A DNA stretch of 64,000 nt from Sciurus carolinensis. Its lineage: Eukaryota > Chordata > Mammalia > Rodentia > Sciuridae. This document shows, in pieces, positions 25,863-37,849 of the stretch (positions are counted from its first letter, which is position 1; each line of letters opens with the position of its first letter). The position numbers and the translations under genes were made by a program. The stretch covers positions 36,350,454 to 36,414,453 of the forward strand of contig NC_062232.1 of assembly GCF_902686445.1 (NCBI RefSeq). Direction: 5' to 3'. The notes below the pieces were generated by a model. That model saw only the letters and a program-made list of their open reading frames with translations. It did no database searches and was not told the DNA's origin.

Positions 25863-27984
25863 TTACCTAACTAAGGAGACAGCCTCAGAAAAATGAAACA
25901 AAACAAAAACAACTTCCCAAGTGATTCTAAAGAGCAGTCTTTAGTCATTTTAAATGTACACAGTCAATTCAATAAATAATTTCAGAGTATAAATTCCAAT
26001 TAATGAGCTACTAGGTATGTGTTAATTTCAATGAATTATCTCTTTTGGCATCTTTCCCACCATTTATGAGCTCCTTCATCTTTTCTTACAACATACTGTA
26101 CATCTCATCAATAGCATAAATCAGGGACAATCTTTGGTTTATGACAAGATGCTGAAATTAAAAAAAGACTTTCAGCTCTAAATTTAAGCATCTTTTGAAC
26201 TTTATAAAAAAAATCACACTAAAGCAACATTGTTGGCATAATAGAAAAATTAAGATTTTTATCTAGCCCTTTTCTTTCTAAATAAATTTTCTATGAATTA
26301 TTTTATAAACTAATGAAAACTTATTTTATATACAAAATTAAAGTGCAAGGATTCAAAGCAATCCAAAGAACATTTGAGAAAAAAGAACTTGTCTTTAAGG
26401 ATGAAACAAATCTTCTAGCAAAGTATGTCATTTTACTTCACTGTGGTTCTAAAATTAGCCCTGAGAAATAAGGTGAGAAATAAGGTTATTAAAATTTATC
26501 ACTTAGTACTCTGATAAACTCCTGGGGGCACTCCATGTACCCTAAAGTCCATTTTATTTCCTCAGTAGTATCTGACACAAATGAGCAACTCTTCTGGAAA
26601 ATTCTTTCTTCTATTAGTCTTCATTATGTTATAGGATCCATTCCTATCCTAGCATTTACTTCTTTCAAGATCTCAATTCTCTTCTCCCCTAACATCTACC
26701 TCAGTGATTTATGTAGTTCATGGTTCAAATGTTAGCCCAATGTCCATTTCTATTCTTAGCCTACTTTCTGGACTCCAAAACAATAATTTGCATTTACTCC
26801 CCAGACATCTCCATTTAAATATTCCATTGGAACCTCTCTCTGGGATAACAAGTGAAACTGATTATCTGTTCCTCTCATGGGGCTCCTGGTTTTGTATCCT
26901 TAACCCAATGGCATCACAAATGCCCCAGCCTAGAAACTCTTAATGAGGTTGACAATTTGGGGGAATTTATTAACTTCTTGCAGCCTCAGTTACTTCATCT
27001 GTTTTATGGGCAAAGAAAACTAATTTAAGAGGCTTAATGTGAAGGTTATTTGAGACAGGGAACTGCAGCCCCTTTAGATTTCAAACATAATTACTCTGTG
27101 TTGTTCAACAAGGCCCTGCAGGAGAACATCTAAGGAAATGGTGAACTCATTCCTGGCTATAAACAGACTCAAGGTCTTTGACTCCCATATTATGATGCCT
27201 ATAAAACTATTGGCAGGCTCAGAAGCAACAATTTTCTCCACAGAATGAGACAGAACTATTTCAGTCATAATTGAACTTCAATTTCTTATATCCTTGCTAT
27301 AAAATAATAGACTTTACTGACAAATCTTATTTTCTCAAAATCTTAAATTTCATAGTATTAAGAAATATTCACTTCCTTTAGTATAAAATGTGACATTCAT
27401 TTAGAAATGTATTTTTAATTAACTTTACTTGTCTTAGGATCACTACTTTCAATAGTAGCTCAACAAATTTGTGTAAGGTCAGTTTCAATTTTGTTTATGG
27501 TCAATCTCACATAGAAAAATTATTTTTAGAGTTTGCACTGACAGCTTATAATTAATATACTCTTTTGAAACAATGAATATCATTGACTAGATGTTCAAAG
27601 AAATATTAAATTTCTTAACCTTTGCACAGCCAAAAAAAATGATTTGACACTTCTTTGGTTTTCCCAGAATTTTTTCACTTATTGAACAGTTCCTCTGCCC
27701 CAAATTTATGACTTTTTCAATTAAAACTTAAACTTAAAAAACATATTCAATGGTTTTAATCAAGCAAAACATAACAAGCTAAGAAATATTCCATAATTGT
27801 TCTATATGATGTGTAAAAGCAGCTTCATTTTATACATGTATTTGTTCAGTCTGTATTCATTAAGTACTATTAAGTATAGAAAACTCTGCCTTTACTGAGT
27901 TGATGAATAAATATATTTTCAGAAATAGTCCCTGTTTTTTTTTCAGATATCTGAGTAATGGTTTTTCCAAACCTTTTTTCACTC
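25863..27984. other. AT-rich sequence, one MIR-like patch
   Basis: Mostly unique AT-rich DNA. Around 26945-27055 CAGCCTCAGTTACTTCATCT then TTTATGGGCAAAGAAAACTA resembles a minus-strand MIR core. The frames at 26535-26943 have no recognisable feature. Confidence 0.45.
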
Positions 27985-28130
27985 TCTTGTTCATTTATTC
28001 AACAAATAATTTTGAGCAGTGTTAAACCCTATTTTAGACCTTAGGGATAAACGTTCTGGCTCTCGTGAAGCTGACATTCCATTAGGGGAACAGACCACAT
28101 CTCATCAATAAATATGTATTATACATTCAG
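27985..28130 (-). repeat. L2-like relic
   Basis: TTCATTTATTCAACAAATAA, then text like CTGACATTCCATTAGGGGAA, resembles reversed L2 3' sequence. Diverged. Confidence 0.5.
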
Positions 28131-28650
28131 GTCACAGTACATGCAGCATAGAAAATCAAAAAGGATGAGTGGATATAGAGAGAAGATAAGTGTTATTTTA
28201 GGTGGGAAGATCAAAAATGCACACAGGAGGAGGTGGTATTTGAAATGAGACATGGGTGAAGTAATGGAAGTCATGCAAACACTGGGAGAAGATCATTCCA
28301 GGCCGAGAAGACAGCCTTGCAAGGGAGCAAGCTAAAGAAAGGAGGCTACTGTGACTGAAGCAAGAGCAAGAGTAGAGGAAAATGAGCCAAGGGTCTGATC
28401 ATGTAGAGCCTATGGCCATGTCAAGTCTTTAGGGTGCGTGCTAAAGTGATGGGAAGCCACTGGGAGAACTGAACTAGAGGATGACATGATCTGGGTTCAT
28501 GTTTGTAAAAGATTACCCTGTGTCTTTTGTGGAAAAGGGCAGTCTGGTTGAGATGCCAATGCAGAGAAACATGGTGGAATCCTGACTGTGCTTTGAAAAA
28601 TAAAGCAGAGCTCTTGTAGAACTTGCCTAAGGATTTTTATGGTTTGGGAG
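28131..28650 (+). repeat. Old mammalian repeat, family not named
   Basis: GATCATTCCAGGCCGAGAAG, GTGATGGGAAGCCACTGGGA, GATGACATGATCTGGGTTCA and AAAAGGGCAGTCTGGTTGAG are phrases I associate with one long mammal-wide repeat. I cannot name its class with confidence. Confidence 0.45.
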
Positions 28651-28849
28651 AAAAAGAGCAATTGGAGATGGCAGTTAGGTTTTTGGTATGAACAACTGGT
28701 GTTCCCATTTAACTGAAATGGGCAAGATTAGAGGATAAGTACAATGGATGTGGGAGGAAAAACCAAGAGCTCTGATTTGGACATAATAGAACATTTATTG
28801 TGTAACAAGGACAGATGTTCTGATGGGAAATAGTGCAGGCCTGTTGGAA

Positions 28850-29640
28850 CAGAGTTCATTGAAGATATGTGAATTTCCTATTGCCCCTTACACACTGTGG
28901 AAGCTGCACTCCAGATGTGGAAGAGAGACAGGACTTTTGGGATGCAGAGCTTTTGTACTGGATGATTAGGAAAGAACCAGGCTCTTTCCTGACATAACCA
29001 AGGGCCCGGACATAATAGCAATGTGATACAGTGGCACTGTGCTCCGTTCCTGTCCTGCCAGTCTCTCTTCTGGTGTGATCAGGGACCAAGATATAATAGC
29101 AATATGATATAGCAGAACCTTGCAACCCCTCCAATCTTGTCAAATCCTTTTCTAATGCTATGGAAGTGAGGGGCAGATCAGAGCTTGTGTTACTGTTATA
29201 TGGCACAGAAAGTTAACAGCAGGATTTGCCACATCAGTTGTTCCTGATTGGAGAAGCACCAGCTCTATCTGGACATGCTTGGAGAACTGAGATCTAAGCC
29301 TCCTGGTTGACCAGGATTGATTGCCTTAAGTACTGGCCTTTGCCAGTTTCTATGGAGACTAGCAGGAGACCAATTCCCTCTCTACAGGGGATCATTCATG
29401 GACAAATTAGCACTTACCTCTTAGTGAAAACTTGAATTAGGTTGGTAGTGATGGAGTGGTTAAATGTTGCTGGAGTCTAGAAATACTCTGAATGTAGATT
29501 TCCTAGGGAACCTGCTGATGGGTTGGCTTTATCATTTGAGGGATAAAAACAAAAAAAGGAATCATGAAGGATGTGTAAGTTTTTATCCTAAGCAACTGAT
29601 TTGATTGTGTTGTCATTGACAGAAATAAGGAAGATAGATC
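28850..29640. other. Unrecognised sequence with internal imperfect duplication
   Basis: Two diverged units about 80 bp apart (28982-29038 and 29062-29119) share CTCTTTCCTG/CTCTCTTCTGG, then CATAATAGCAATGTGATACA against TATAATAGCAATATGATATA. The 116-codon minus frame over 28856-29206 shows the same repeat (SYCYYILVPDHTRRE and SHCYYVRALGYVRKE). I do not recognise the family; it could be part of an LTR. Confidence 0.5.
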
Positions 29641-29835
29641 AGGCACGGTGCTGCATACTGTAATCCCAGCAACTCAGGAAGCTGAGGTAGGAGGATTGCA
29701 GATTTGAGGGCAACCTCAGCAATTTAGAGAGATCCAGTTTCAAAATAAGAAATAAAAAGGGCTGGGAATGTAGGTCAGTGGTAGAGCACTCCTGGGTTTA
29801 ATTCCTAGTACCCACCCTCCAAAAAAAAAAAAATA
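29641..29835 (+). repeat. B1-dID SINE
   Basis: B1 part (GCATACTGTAATCCCAGCAA), linker, ID part (GTCAGTGGTAGAGCACTCCT) and an A-tail at 29821-29833. Confidence 0.9.
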
Positions 29836-30383
29836 CAACAAGAAAAAAAGAAGGAAGATAAAAGCAGTGTGTTCTAGGGATGGAGTTGTCAGCATGTAGG
29901 TGCCTTTGAAAGTCATGAAACTGGATCATCTGCAAAGCAAATATAAAAGAGAAGCCACAAACAGAGCCCCTGCCCAAGTTGTGTCAATCAATATTTAGAA
30001 GTCTGTAGCACAACCCATGTCCACTTCTATTCCAGGCAGACTTTTGGTTGTCCATGCTGAGAAAGAAGAAACATCAAGCACAGTGAAATCTCAGGTTGAT
30101 ACCTGTGATTTACTGCATGAGGCAGGTTTGAGATAGACATGAAGGGTGGAGTTCCAAGGCAATGGGAGAATGTTTCTGTGCACATGGATACAAATGATGA
30201 CAAAGACACAATTATTAAAAGCACAGCTTCTTCCCTACTCCTCTAAGGAGAATTTTCTGCCAGTTCAACAAGAAACTGACAAAAAAGTACATACTTTATT
30301 TACTCTTTCAGAGATCTCAATTAAAACTACATAATTATCTCAAAGTTATTTTGAGTAGGGCTTTTCTTAATGTAACATTTTAT
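29836..30383. other. Unique sequence, no gene seen
   Basis: No repeat or coding feature recognised. The short frames on both strands around 30027-30334 overlap one another and have no motif. Confidence 0.45.
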
Positions 30384-30568
30384 TCTTTTGTTGTGGTACT
30401 GGAGATTAAACATAGGCACTTTACCACTGACCTACCACTCCAGCCCTGTATGAATTTTTCTTTTTATTTTGAGACAGGGTCTTGCTAAATTGCTAAGGCT
30501 AGCCTTAACTTGCAACCCTCTTGCCCCAAGTAACTGGGATTACAGGCATATGCCACTGTTCCTGGCAA
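30384..30568 (-). repeat. B1-dID SINE
   Basis: Reversed ID part (TGTGGTACTGGAGATTAAAC), T-rich linker with TTTTGAGACAGGGTCTTGCT, and reversed B1 part ending TGGGATTACAGGCATATGCC. Diverged. Confidence 0.85.
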
Positions 30569-30984
30569 CATTTTATTCTATTTTTAATAAGTCTATATTT
30601 TACTTTCTTGTCCCCACAAACTGCAGAACTGTCACACTATTGGATATTCCCTTCACATGATATATCTGTTTTTGGTTTCAAGCCTAAATTTCTCAGACCG
30701 ATGTTTCAATGAGGGAGCAATGATGCTCCAGTTATAGTTATTCCACTATAGACCACTGGTACATTCTTTATTGTTGTGAGGAGAAGTCATCAAGGAAATT
30801 TGGAAATATCATTGGCTTTTCTTCAGCTTTTGGGTCTACATCCAGGAACTGGTTATGACCCACACTAAATGAACTACATTTTAAGTCATGGTTTACAATA
30901 CTTAATCGTGGACCAAAGAGTCTTACTTGATAAGAATACCACAACAAATAAAAATGTCCAACAGTATAAACTAGAAACTCAGGT

Positions 30985-31075
30985 ACTGGGCATGTAACTC
31001 AGCAGTAGAGCTCATTCTTAGCATGCACAAGGTTCTGGGTTCCATCCTGAGCACCAAAGATAAAATAAAATACGG
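30985..31075 (+). repeat. ID-type SINE
   Basis: AGGTACTGGGCATGTAACTC, AGCATGCACAAGGTTCTGGG, then TCCATCCTGAGCACC and an AAATAAAAT tail. Confidence 0.85.
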
Positions 31076-31518
31076 ATTCATTTAGGTTCCCCCTTATTTT
31101 AACTTATTTCCTGCTCTTTCTGTCCTGCACTAAAAAAAAGCTTTGATTTTTAAAAAATAAAAGCAGTTAAAATTTAATGTACTGGCTTCTAAAATTTGTC
31201 AGGGCCAATGTATGTGTGAGAACATATGTTCAATTTCTGGAAAAATATAAACAGTGAATAATGAAAGGAGAGACAAAAACATTTGCTGCTCACTCAGTAT
31301 CCATGTGCTCCTCTATTTGTTCAAATCTTTTGTTGTTGATGGGACAATGTGACCAGTTCTGGAATTCTCTGAAGGCTCATTTACTCACGTATCTGAGGTT
31401 GATAACTGGCTTTTGGTTGGGGCCCTACCTGGGACTGTCAGTTAAAACACCCACATGTGGCCTCTGAATAGAATGGACATTATTACAACATGGTGGCTGG
31501 GTTTTAAGAGTGAATGAA
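31076..31518. other. Unique sequence, no gene seen
   Basis: AT-rich. A 68-codon plus frame (31261-31467) has no recognisable feature. Confidence 0.4.
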
Positions 31519-31601
31519 AAGAGAGAGGAAAGAGAAGAGAAGAGAAGAAAAGAGAAGAGAAGAGAAGAGAAGAGAAGAGAAGAGAAGAGAAGAGAAGAGA
31601 A
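31519..31601. repeat. (AGAAG)n microsatellite
   Basis: A pentamer array of GAGAA/AGAAG units, pure over about its last 60 bp, with an imperfect start. Confidence 0.95.
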
Positions 31602-31603
31602 GG

Positions 31604-31850
31604 TGTTAGGAAGTCTTTTGTAACTTAGCCTCAGCAGTCACACAACATACCTCTAGCCATATTCTGTTGATAAAGGCAGTTACAAAAGTCCACCCACATT
31701 GAAGACAAGGAACACATACCCCACCACTCAATGGAGAAATGTCAACATCATATTGTAAGAAGGGCATGAAAGATGGGATATTTATGCTGCCATCTTTGAA
31801 AAATACAATCTGCTGCAGTGAAATGGGTAATTTTTTTCTTAAGGATCTGA
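31604..31850. repeat. Possible old repeat, family not named
   Basis: CTCAGCAGTCACACAACATA, AAAGTCCACCCACATTGAAG and CACCACTCAATGGAGAAATG recall a dispersed mammalian repeat, but I cannot assign it. No gene seen. Confidence 0.3.
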
Positions 31851-31902
31851 TACAAATTTTGGACAAGCTGAATATATGCTTTTACTGTTTTTTAAGTTTA
31901 AT

Positions 31903-31997
31903 GTATTTTTTTTTTTTTTTGTGGTACTGGGGATCAAACTCAGGGTCTTGTGCTTGTGAGGCAAGTCCTCTACCAGCTGAGCTATCTCCCCAGCCCT
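31903..31997 (-). repeat. ID-type SINE
   Basis: T-run (31907-31920), GTGGTACTGGGGATCAAACT, then CTGAGCTATCTCCCCAGCCC. A well-preserved minus-strand ID of the CTCCCCAGCCC subtype also found at 46584. Confidence 0.9.
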
Positions 31998-33779
31998 TGT
32001 TCAATGTATTTTAATAGCAAACTTACAGGAGCAGCACAGAAGACAGACAACATTAAAAACATGTACTTGCATGTAGGACAACTCAGAAAGTACAGTGAAT
32101 GGATGGAAGCTACTCTATGATAAAAATGCTACAAACACCATTTAGTTGCTGTAAATAAGAAGTTTACTTGTTTAAGAAAGTCCAAATGTTGGCATTGTCC
32201 AGAAAAATTTAAGATTTATTTATAATTGTTATAAAGTTGAACGGCTGAAACTTGTTCACTGAAACATTTTGACTTGCATTAATGCTTTACATCCCTGCAT
32301 TTATATTAAAAATTCACACACAAATGAAAATGGAAAAACAGCCAATACCTGATTTCTGTCCCCTATTTTTCCACTCTCAATCATATACTTAGGTACCTTT
32401 TGACTCCATGGAAAAAAATACATAACGTTCAGAATGACCAATAACAGAAAAAAAAAAGAAAAGGATTTTTTTTTTGCTTTTCTATTATGAAGAGAATAAA
32501 AATATTTTCTTCTATACAGATACTATGGTGTGAACAGATTTCTGAAACTCTAGCTAATAATTGCACAAAAGAAGAGGTATGAATAGGCATTTCTAAAATT
32601 AAAAACATTTTAAGTAGGTCTTATTTAAATTACAAACTAGTATACAGATAAAATTTCCATACACATTATTTTATTCAGTTATCATCTTGTACTGTTGGAA
32701 GGAAATAACTTACTTTGAGTCCTTTACTGAGATATTTTTAATAACCAAAGTCTTGAAAAACCCCAAGCTAAAGATTTTTCTGTCATATTATATGGGGTAA
32801 AGCTTCAGATCTTTATTTTTCTTGTGTCTATACTTGGTACTAAATGAAAAACACTTTTCTAAAAGAATCTTAGCCTCACCTATAGTTTTCCCATTTCTTA
32901 TCTTGAAGCAGAGATACTATGGCTTCCTATTCAGGCATGCACCCTTGTTAGGTGGTCTGTACTTTTCACAAAAGGATGTCCACCCTACTCTAGGCCATTG
33001 ATCTTCTGCAAAAGCATTTCAACATAGAGGGGTTGAATATTGGAAGTTATCAGAGAGTGTAATTTAAAACTCACTGTTGCCCCATTTTTCATTTAATGTT
33101 CACTTGAGGGAAGTATTACTTGAGAGCTATAGAATTCATCTTGTAGCCAGCATTGTCACTGCTCTGCCCAGACCTCCTCAGATCTTTTATACCAGCATGG
33201 ATGCTTATGCAACTTCTGCAACTCTTTTTGGGAGAATTAAACTAGGACTATGGGAGTCAAGACAAACTCTCCCTTGTAACTTCCACTAGGAAAACTTTTT
33301 ACATAAATCATATGAACATGAATTCTCAAATTAGGATCTGCTTCTGAAGAATGACTCCAGATATATCCATCTCCTTAGATATTCTACTATCTTTATGAAT
33401 TAAGGTAGAACACTTTTTTGAGAGTGGAATACTCACACTATTTGGTAAATCAGAATCTACAGCTAATGAGATCTCTAGAAGATCTGTATTCATTTTAATA
33501 TTCCAGAACCATTTTTCTGAGAAAGATGTATATGAACTGGTTCAAGAAAAAAGTGAGATATTGGAATAGACCAGAAACTATGGAAGAAATTGAAAAGTTT
33601 TTTGAAGAAAAATTGAGTTCTTTTCATTTCTATATTATCCCAATATTTTTTAAAGTAATTCCAAAGTAAAGAATGATAGGAAACTTCCAATTCATTTTAT
33701 GAAGTTAATAAGGCCACAATATCAAAACCTTATAAAGATTGAATACTCAGAGGGAAATCTTATTAAATAGTCTAGTGAA
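31998..33779. other. AT-rich unique sequence, no gene seen
   Basis: About 1.8 kb without repeats or coding features I can support. Confidence 0.45.
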
Positions 33780-35175
33780 TGTAAAGAAACAAAAATCTTA
33801 AGAACAGCACTGCAAAACTGAAACTAGTATGACAATAAAAGACTAGTACATCAAATATTTTAAAAAGATTTTTTTCTAGGAAGGTAAGGGCTATTTAACA
33901 TTTAAAAATAAACTAACAGAATTGATCACATCATGGGGAAAAGACCAGTCTTTCAACACATGTCCCCAAATGAATGAATAGATGATAAAATTAAATATTC
34001 ATTATTTATAAATATATGTGCTAAACTTTGACAAAAGAACATTTTGTAACACAATAAATGATATATTTTGCAAATCGACAACCTACATCATTCTGACAAG
34101 GTTTTTCACCTGAAGTCAGACATAAGATAAAGATGCTTAAAATCACAATTATTCTTTTCAATTTCTTGCAAGTTCTGAACAATATAATAAAATAAGAAAA
34201 AATAGAAGACATGAATATTGAAAGAGGACAAAAGAAATGCTATTTTCAAGTTTTTTACCCTACCTTGAAATCTCAAGAAAATCATCCTTGAAAACTTTAC
34301 AACTATTAGGAAGTGGCAGATAACAACGCAATTATACCAAGTATCCATAGCTGTCATGTATTTTTAAATAAATATATTTCATTCATAAAAGTGACAAAGA
34401 AAATATCATATTTTACAAAATAGCTTAAGAAATGTGCAATATTGTGCAAAGTAAACAAAAAACCCACTCTAAACAAAAATTTTAAATAGAGAATGATATT
34501 GTATTTCTGGATAGAAAAAAATATTATTTTAAAAGTGTTAATACTTCTGAGTTGGTTTTATAAGAGTACCATATTTCTAATCTAATTCAACTTGAAAAGT
34601 GCTGAAACTCTATCTAAAAGAATACAGGTGCAATGGTGCATGGCTGTACCAACAACTCAGGAAGCCAAGGCAAGGGGATTGCAAGTTCAAGGCCAGCCTG
34701 GTCACCTTAAGGAGAACTTTTTCTGTAATAAGAAATAAAAGGAACTTGGGATCTAGCTTAGTGGTAGAGCACTGGTTCAATACCCAGAATAAAAGGAAGG
34801 AAGGAAGGAAGGAAGGAAGGAAGGAAGGAAGGAAGGAAGGAAGGAAGGAAGGAAGAAACATTTAAAAGAAAAAATGAGAAGGGCCTTAAAACTAAATGTT
34901 GAAATATATCATAAATTCACAATAATTGAAGCAATGTGGTACTAGTGCAGGACTAGATAAACAAAGCAAAGTCACAAAAATAGGAAGTCTAGAACAGACT
35001 TCCTAGTGACAAAAATATTTGAGAATTTAATGTATGATAGTGGTGGCATTTAAAATCATGTTTATTATGTAAAGTGTATAAATATTTGTGGAAAAATTAT
35101 GTTAAACTCAGTATATTCCAAAATAAATTTCAATCGGGTTAAGATGTAAATCTTTAAGATAAAAATCAACATTTC
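33780..35175 (+). repeat. Old degraded L1 (ORF2 region)
   Basis: AT-rich sequence with L1 ORF2 phrasing such as ACATCATTCTGACAAGG, AGACATGAATATTGAAAGAG, and later AATTGAAGCAATGTGGTACT and ACTAGATAAACAAAGCAAAG. It is heavily diverged and split by the SINE at 34620. It ends next to the A-rich end of the EFHB retrocopy. Confidence 0.6.
34620..34857 (+). repeat. B1-dID SINE whose tail became (GGAA)n
   Basis: B1 part (TGGTGCATGGCTGTACCAAC), ID part (GATCTAGCTTAGTGGTAGAG, GGTTCAATACCCAG), then about 15 GGAA units (34795-34853) in place of the A-tail. It gives spurious GRKE/LPSF frames. Confidence 0.9.
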
Positions 35176-35653
35176 AGAAAAAAATATACACACATACATA
35201 CATATTTATTTATTTTGTTTATTTAAATTCTCAAATCTCATTTATTAGTAAAACACATACAGGCATATGAGCCCTATCAGAGTGATTGCTGAATTCTAAG
35301 ACAACATCAAAAAACAGAATAGGTCAAACATTTTAGATGAACACAGATTTAACTATTCATTTGTTTAAATTCATAAATTCCAAAAATATGACATAGTTGT
35401 TTTACACTTGATCTGGTCTGTATACTGTAGCTCATCTAGAACATTTCTGATGTTCTGCACACAATTTAACCTCTGTGATGGTTTTTTGATGCAAGATTCC
35501 ATACATTTTCAAATTATTCTTCAGAAAGCTTGACACAATGTTTCATAATATCTTTGCAATCTCTTCTTTTGATCTGGTCTTGAAGAAGTCTCTTTCAAAC
35601 AGTCCTTTCTGGGCAAAGATGGTAGGATATAGTAATGAATAGGCATTACCCTC

Positions 35654-36101
35654 TGTTTTAGTCAGACTTTTTTGTTGCTGTGACTAAAAGATTGGACAAG
35701 AACAATTTTAGAGGAGGAGAAGTTTATTTGGGGGCTCACAGTTTCAGAAGTCTCAGTCCATAGAAAATGGCTCCATTCCTTGGGGCTGGAAGTGAGGCAG
35801 AACATCATGGTGGAGGGAAGTGGTTCACATGATGATCAGGAAGCAGAGAGACTCCACTTGCCAGACACAAAATATATACTTCAAATCCACGCCTCCTAGG
35901 GACCCACCTCCTCCAGCCACATCCTACCAACCTTCAGTTACCACCCAGTTAATCCCATCAGGGGGTTAATTCCCTGATTGGGTTAATGTTCTCATAACCC
36001 AATCATTTCTCCTCTGAATGTTCTTTTTTTTTTTTTCTGAATGTTCTTGCACTGTCTCACACAAGAGCTTTATGGAAACACCTACTATCTAAACTACAAT
36101 G
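35654..36101 (-). mobile_element. MST-like MaLR LTR inside the EFHB pseudogene
   Basis: A reversed LTR: plus strand starts TGTTTTAGTCAGACTTTTTT, followed by GCTCACAGTTTCAGAAGTCT, CAGAACATCATGGTGGAGGG and CAATCATTTCTCCTCTGAAT. CCCTC occurs at 35649-35653 and 36102-36106, a candidate 5-bp target-site duplication. A size of about 445 bp fits the MST group. No internal viral sequence. The pseudogene reads through on both sides (NYGEEG before, EGNAYSLLYP after). Confidence 0.8.
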
Positions 36102-36250
36102 CCCTCTTCACCATAATTAGTTCTATCACTGATGTGATAAATTTGGTGGATGGGAATATCAATCACATTGAATGGTTAGAACACCAAAGATGGGGTAACA
36201 GAAAGAACAGTCCCTACAACTGCATTGATATCAGAAGAGTTGTCTTATAG

Positions 36251-36457
36251 AAGACAGGAGTGTTGGCACTTGTCTGTAATCCGAGCAACTTGGGAGACTG
36301 AGGCAAGAGGAGTGAAAGTTCAAAGCCAGCCTCAGCAACTTAGCAAGGACCTAAGCAATTTAGTGAGACCCTGTCTCAAAACCAAAAGTAAAAAGGACTG
36401 GGGATGTGACTCAATGGTTAAGTGCCCCTGGGTTCAATCCCTGATGTCAAAAATAAA
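36251..36457 (+). repeat. B1-dID SINE inside the EFHB pseudogene
   Basis: A complete copy with a 13-bp exact target-site duplication, AGTTGTCTTATAG, at 36238-36250 and 36458-36470. B1 part, double ACTTAGCAAG.../AATTTAGTGAG linker and ID part ending GGTTCAATCCCTGATG. Confidence 0.95.
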
Positions 36458-36611
36458 AGTTGTCTTATAGTGGTTAAAAACTTTATTACATGGTCTCAGA
36501 AACATCTGAGGAGTCTTTTCCGAGCTCCCTCGGGTTTCATCATAAGAGTTGGTTCAGATTCTTTCAAATTAACCTCTGTAAGTTTTACACAATCTGGTTT
36601 TCTACCTTTAA

Positions 36612-37208
36612 TACTAACTACCTTTTTCTGAAGACTCTCCATACCACTTTCCATAATAGTTGCACCAATTTGCATTCCCACCAGCAATTTTTCTCACATC
36701 CTCGCCAACATTTATTGTTTGTATTCTTGATAATTGCCATTCTGACTGGGGTGAGATGAAATTTTAGAGTAGTTTTGATTTTCATTTCTCTAATTCCTAG
36801 AGATATTGAACTATTTTTTATATGTTTGTTGATCAAAGGTATTTCTTCTGTGAAGTGTCTATTTAGTTCCTCAGCCCATTTATTAATTGGGTTATTTGTT
36901 TTTACGGTGTTAAGTGTTTTGAGTTCTTTATGTATCCTGCAGATTAATGCTCTATCTGAGGTGCATGCAATAAAGATTTCTCCCATTCTATAGGCTCTCT
37001 CTTCATGTTATTGATTGCTTTTTTTGCTGAGAAGCTTTTTAGTTTGAATCCATTCCATCCCACTCATCGGTTTATACACAAAGAACTTAAAATCAGCATA
37101 TTACAGTGATGCAGTGACATCAATGTTTATAGCAGCTCAACTCACAATAGCTAAACTATGGAACCAATCTAGGTGCCCTTCAACAGATAAATGAATAAAG
37201 AAAATGTG

Positions 37209-37250
<42 letters not shown>

Positions 37251-37634
37251 TGGAATATTACTCAACCTTAAAAAAGAATGAAACTATGGCATTTGCTGGT
37301 AAATGGATGGAGTTGGAGAATATCATGCTAAGTGAAATAAGTCAATCCCAAAAGACCAAAGGTCAAATGTTTTCTCTGATATTTGAATGCTAATTCATAA
37401 TGAGGGGAGTTTGGGAAGAATAGAGTTACTTTAGATTAGGTAGAGACGAGTGAAAGGATGGGAGGGGTATGAAGGTAGGAAGGACAGTAGAATGACTCAG
37501 ATATTATTCCCTATGAACATATGTAACTATGTGACCAGTGGGATTCTACATCATATATACTTTATCTATATATGATGTATCAAAGTGTATTCTACTGTCA
37601 TATATACCCAATTAGAACAAATAAAAAATAAGAA
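36612..37634. mobile_element. 5'-inverted L1 inside the EFHB pseudogene
   Basis: 36612-37065 is L1 ORF2 on the minus strand ([17 protein letters not shown] and [11 protein letters not shown] can be read). 37066-37634 is the following L1 segment on the plus strand, through TGGATGGAGTTGGAGAATAT to a 3' end GAACAAATAAAAAATAAG, and it carries a (CA)n tract at 37210-37248. The leftmost minus sequence lies just upstream in L1 order of the first plus sequence, the signature of twin priming. Flanks CTACCTTTAATACTAACT (36602-36619) and CTGCCTTTAATAATGACT (37635-37652) agree at 15 of 18 positions and encode part of the pseudogene, so they are a target-site duplication. Confidence 0.85.
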
Positions 37635-37849
37635 CTGCCTTTAATAATGACTTCATAATATTTGAGAAGCATTGACTCTTTCCAGTTGAGAAAAGATGCA
37701 AACTCTAGGTAATTAATCAAGCCATCATTATCCACATCACTGTAGGCAAACGGTTTGTCTAGGAGCTTCTCATCTAAATACAAGTTGGTCTATTCACAAG
37801 CTTCCTGCAGCTCTGCTTTATCTATTGTCCCATGTTTCTTGGTATCAGA

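Noticed and set aside
31519..31601. Regular array considered as CRISPR or satellite
   Set aside because: It is a 5-bp microsatellite without spacers. No CRISPR-like repeat-spacer structure exists anywhere in the window, and the DNA is mammalian.
36618..36986. 122-codon minus frame
   Set aside because: It is the inverted L1 ORF2 fragment joined to a few pseudogene codons, not an independent gene.
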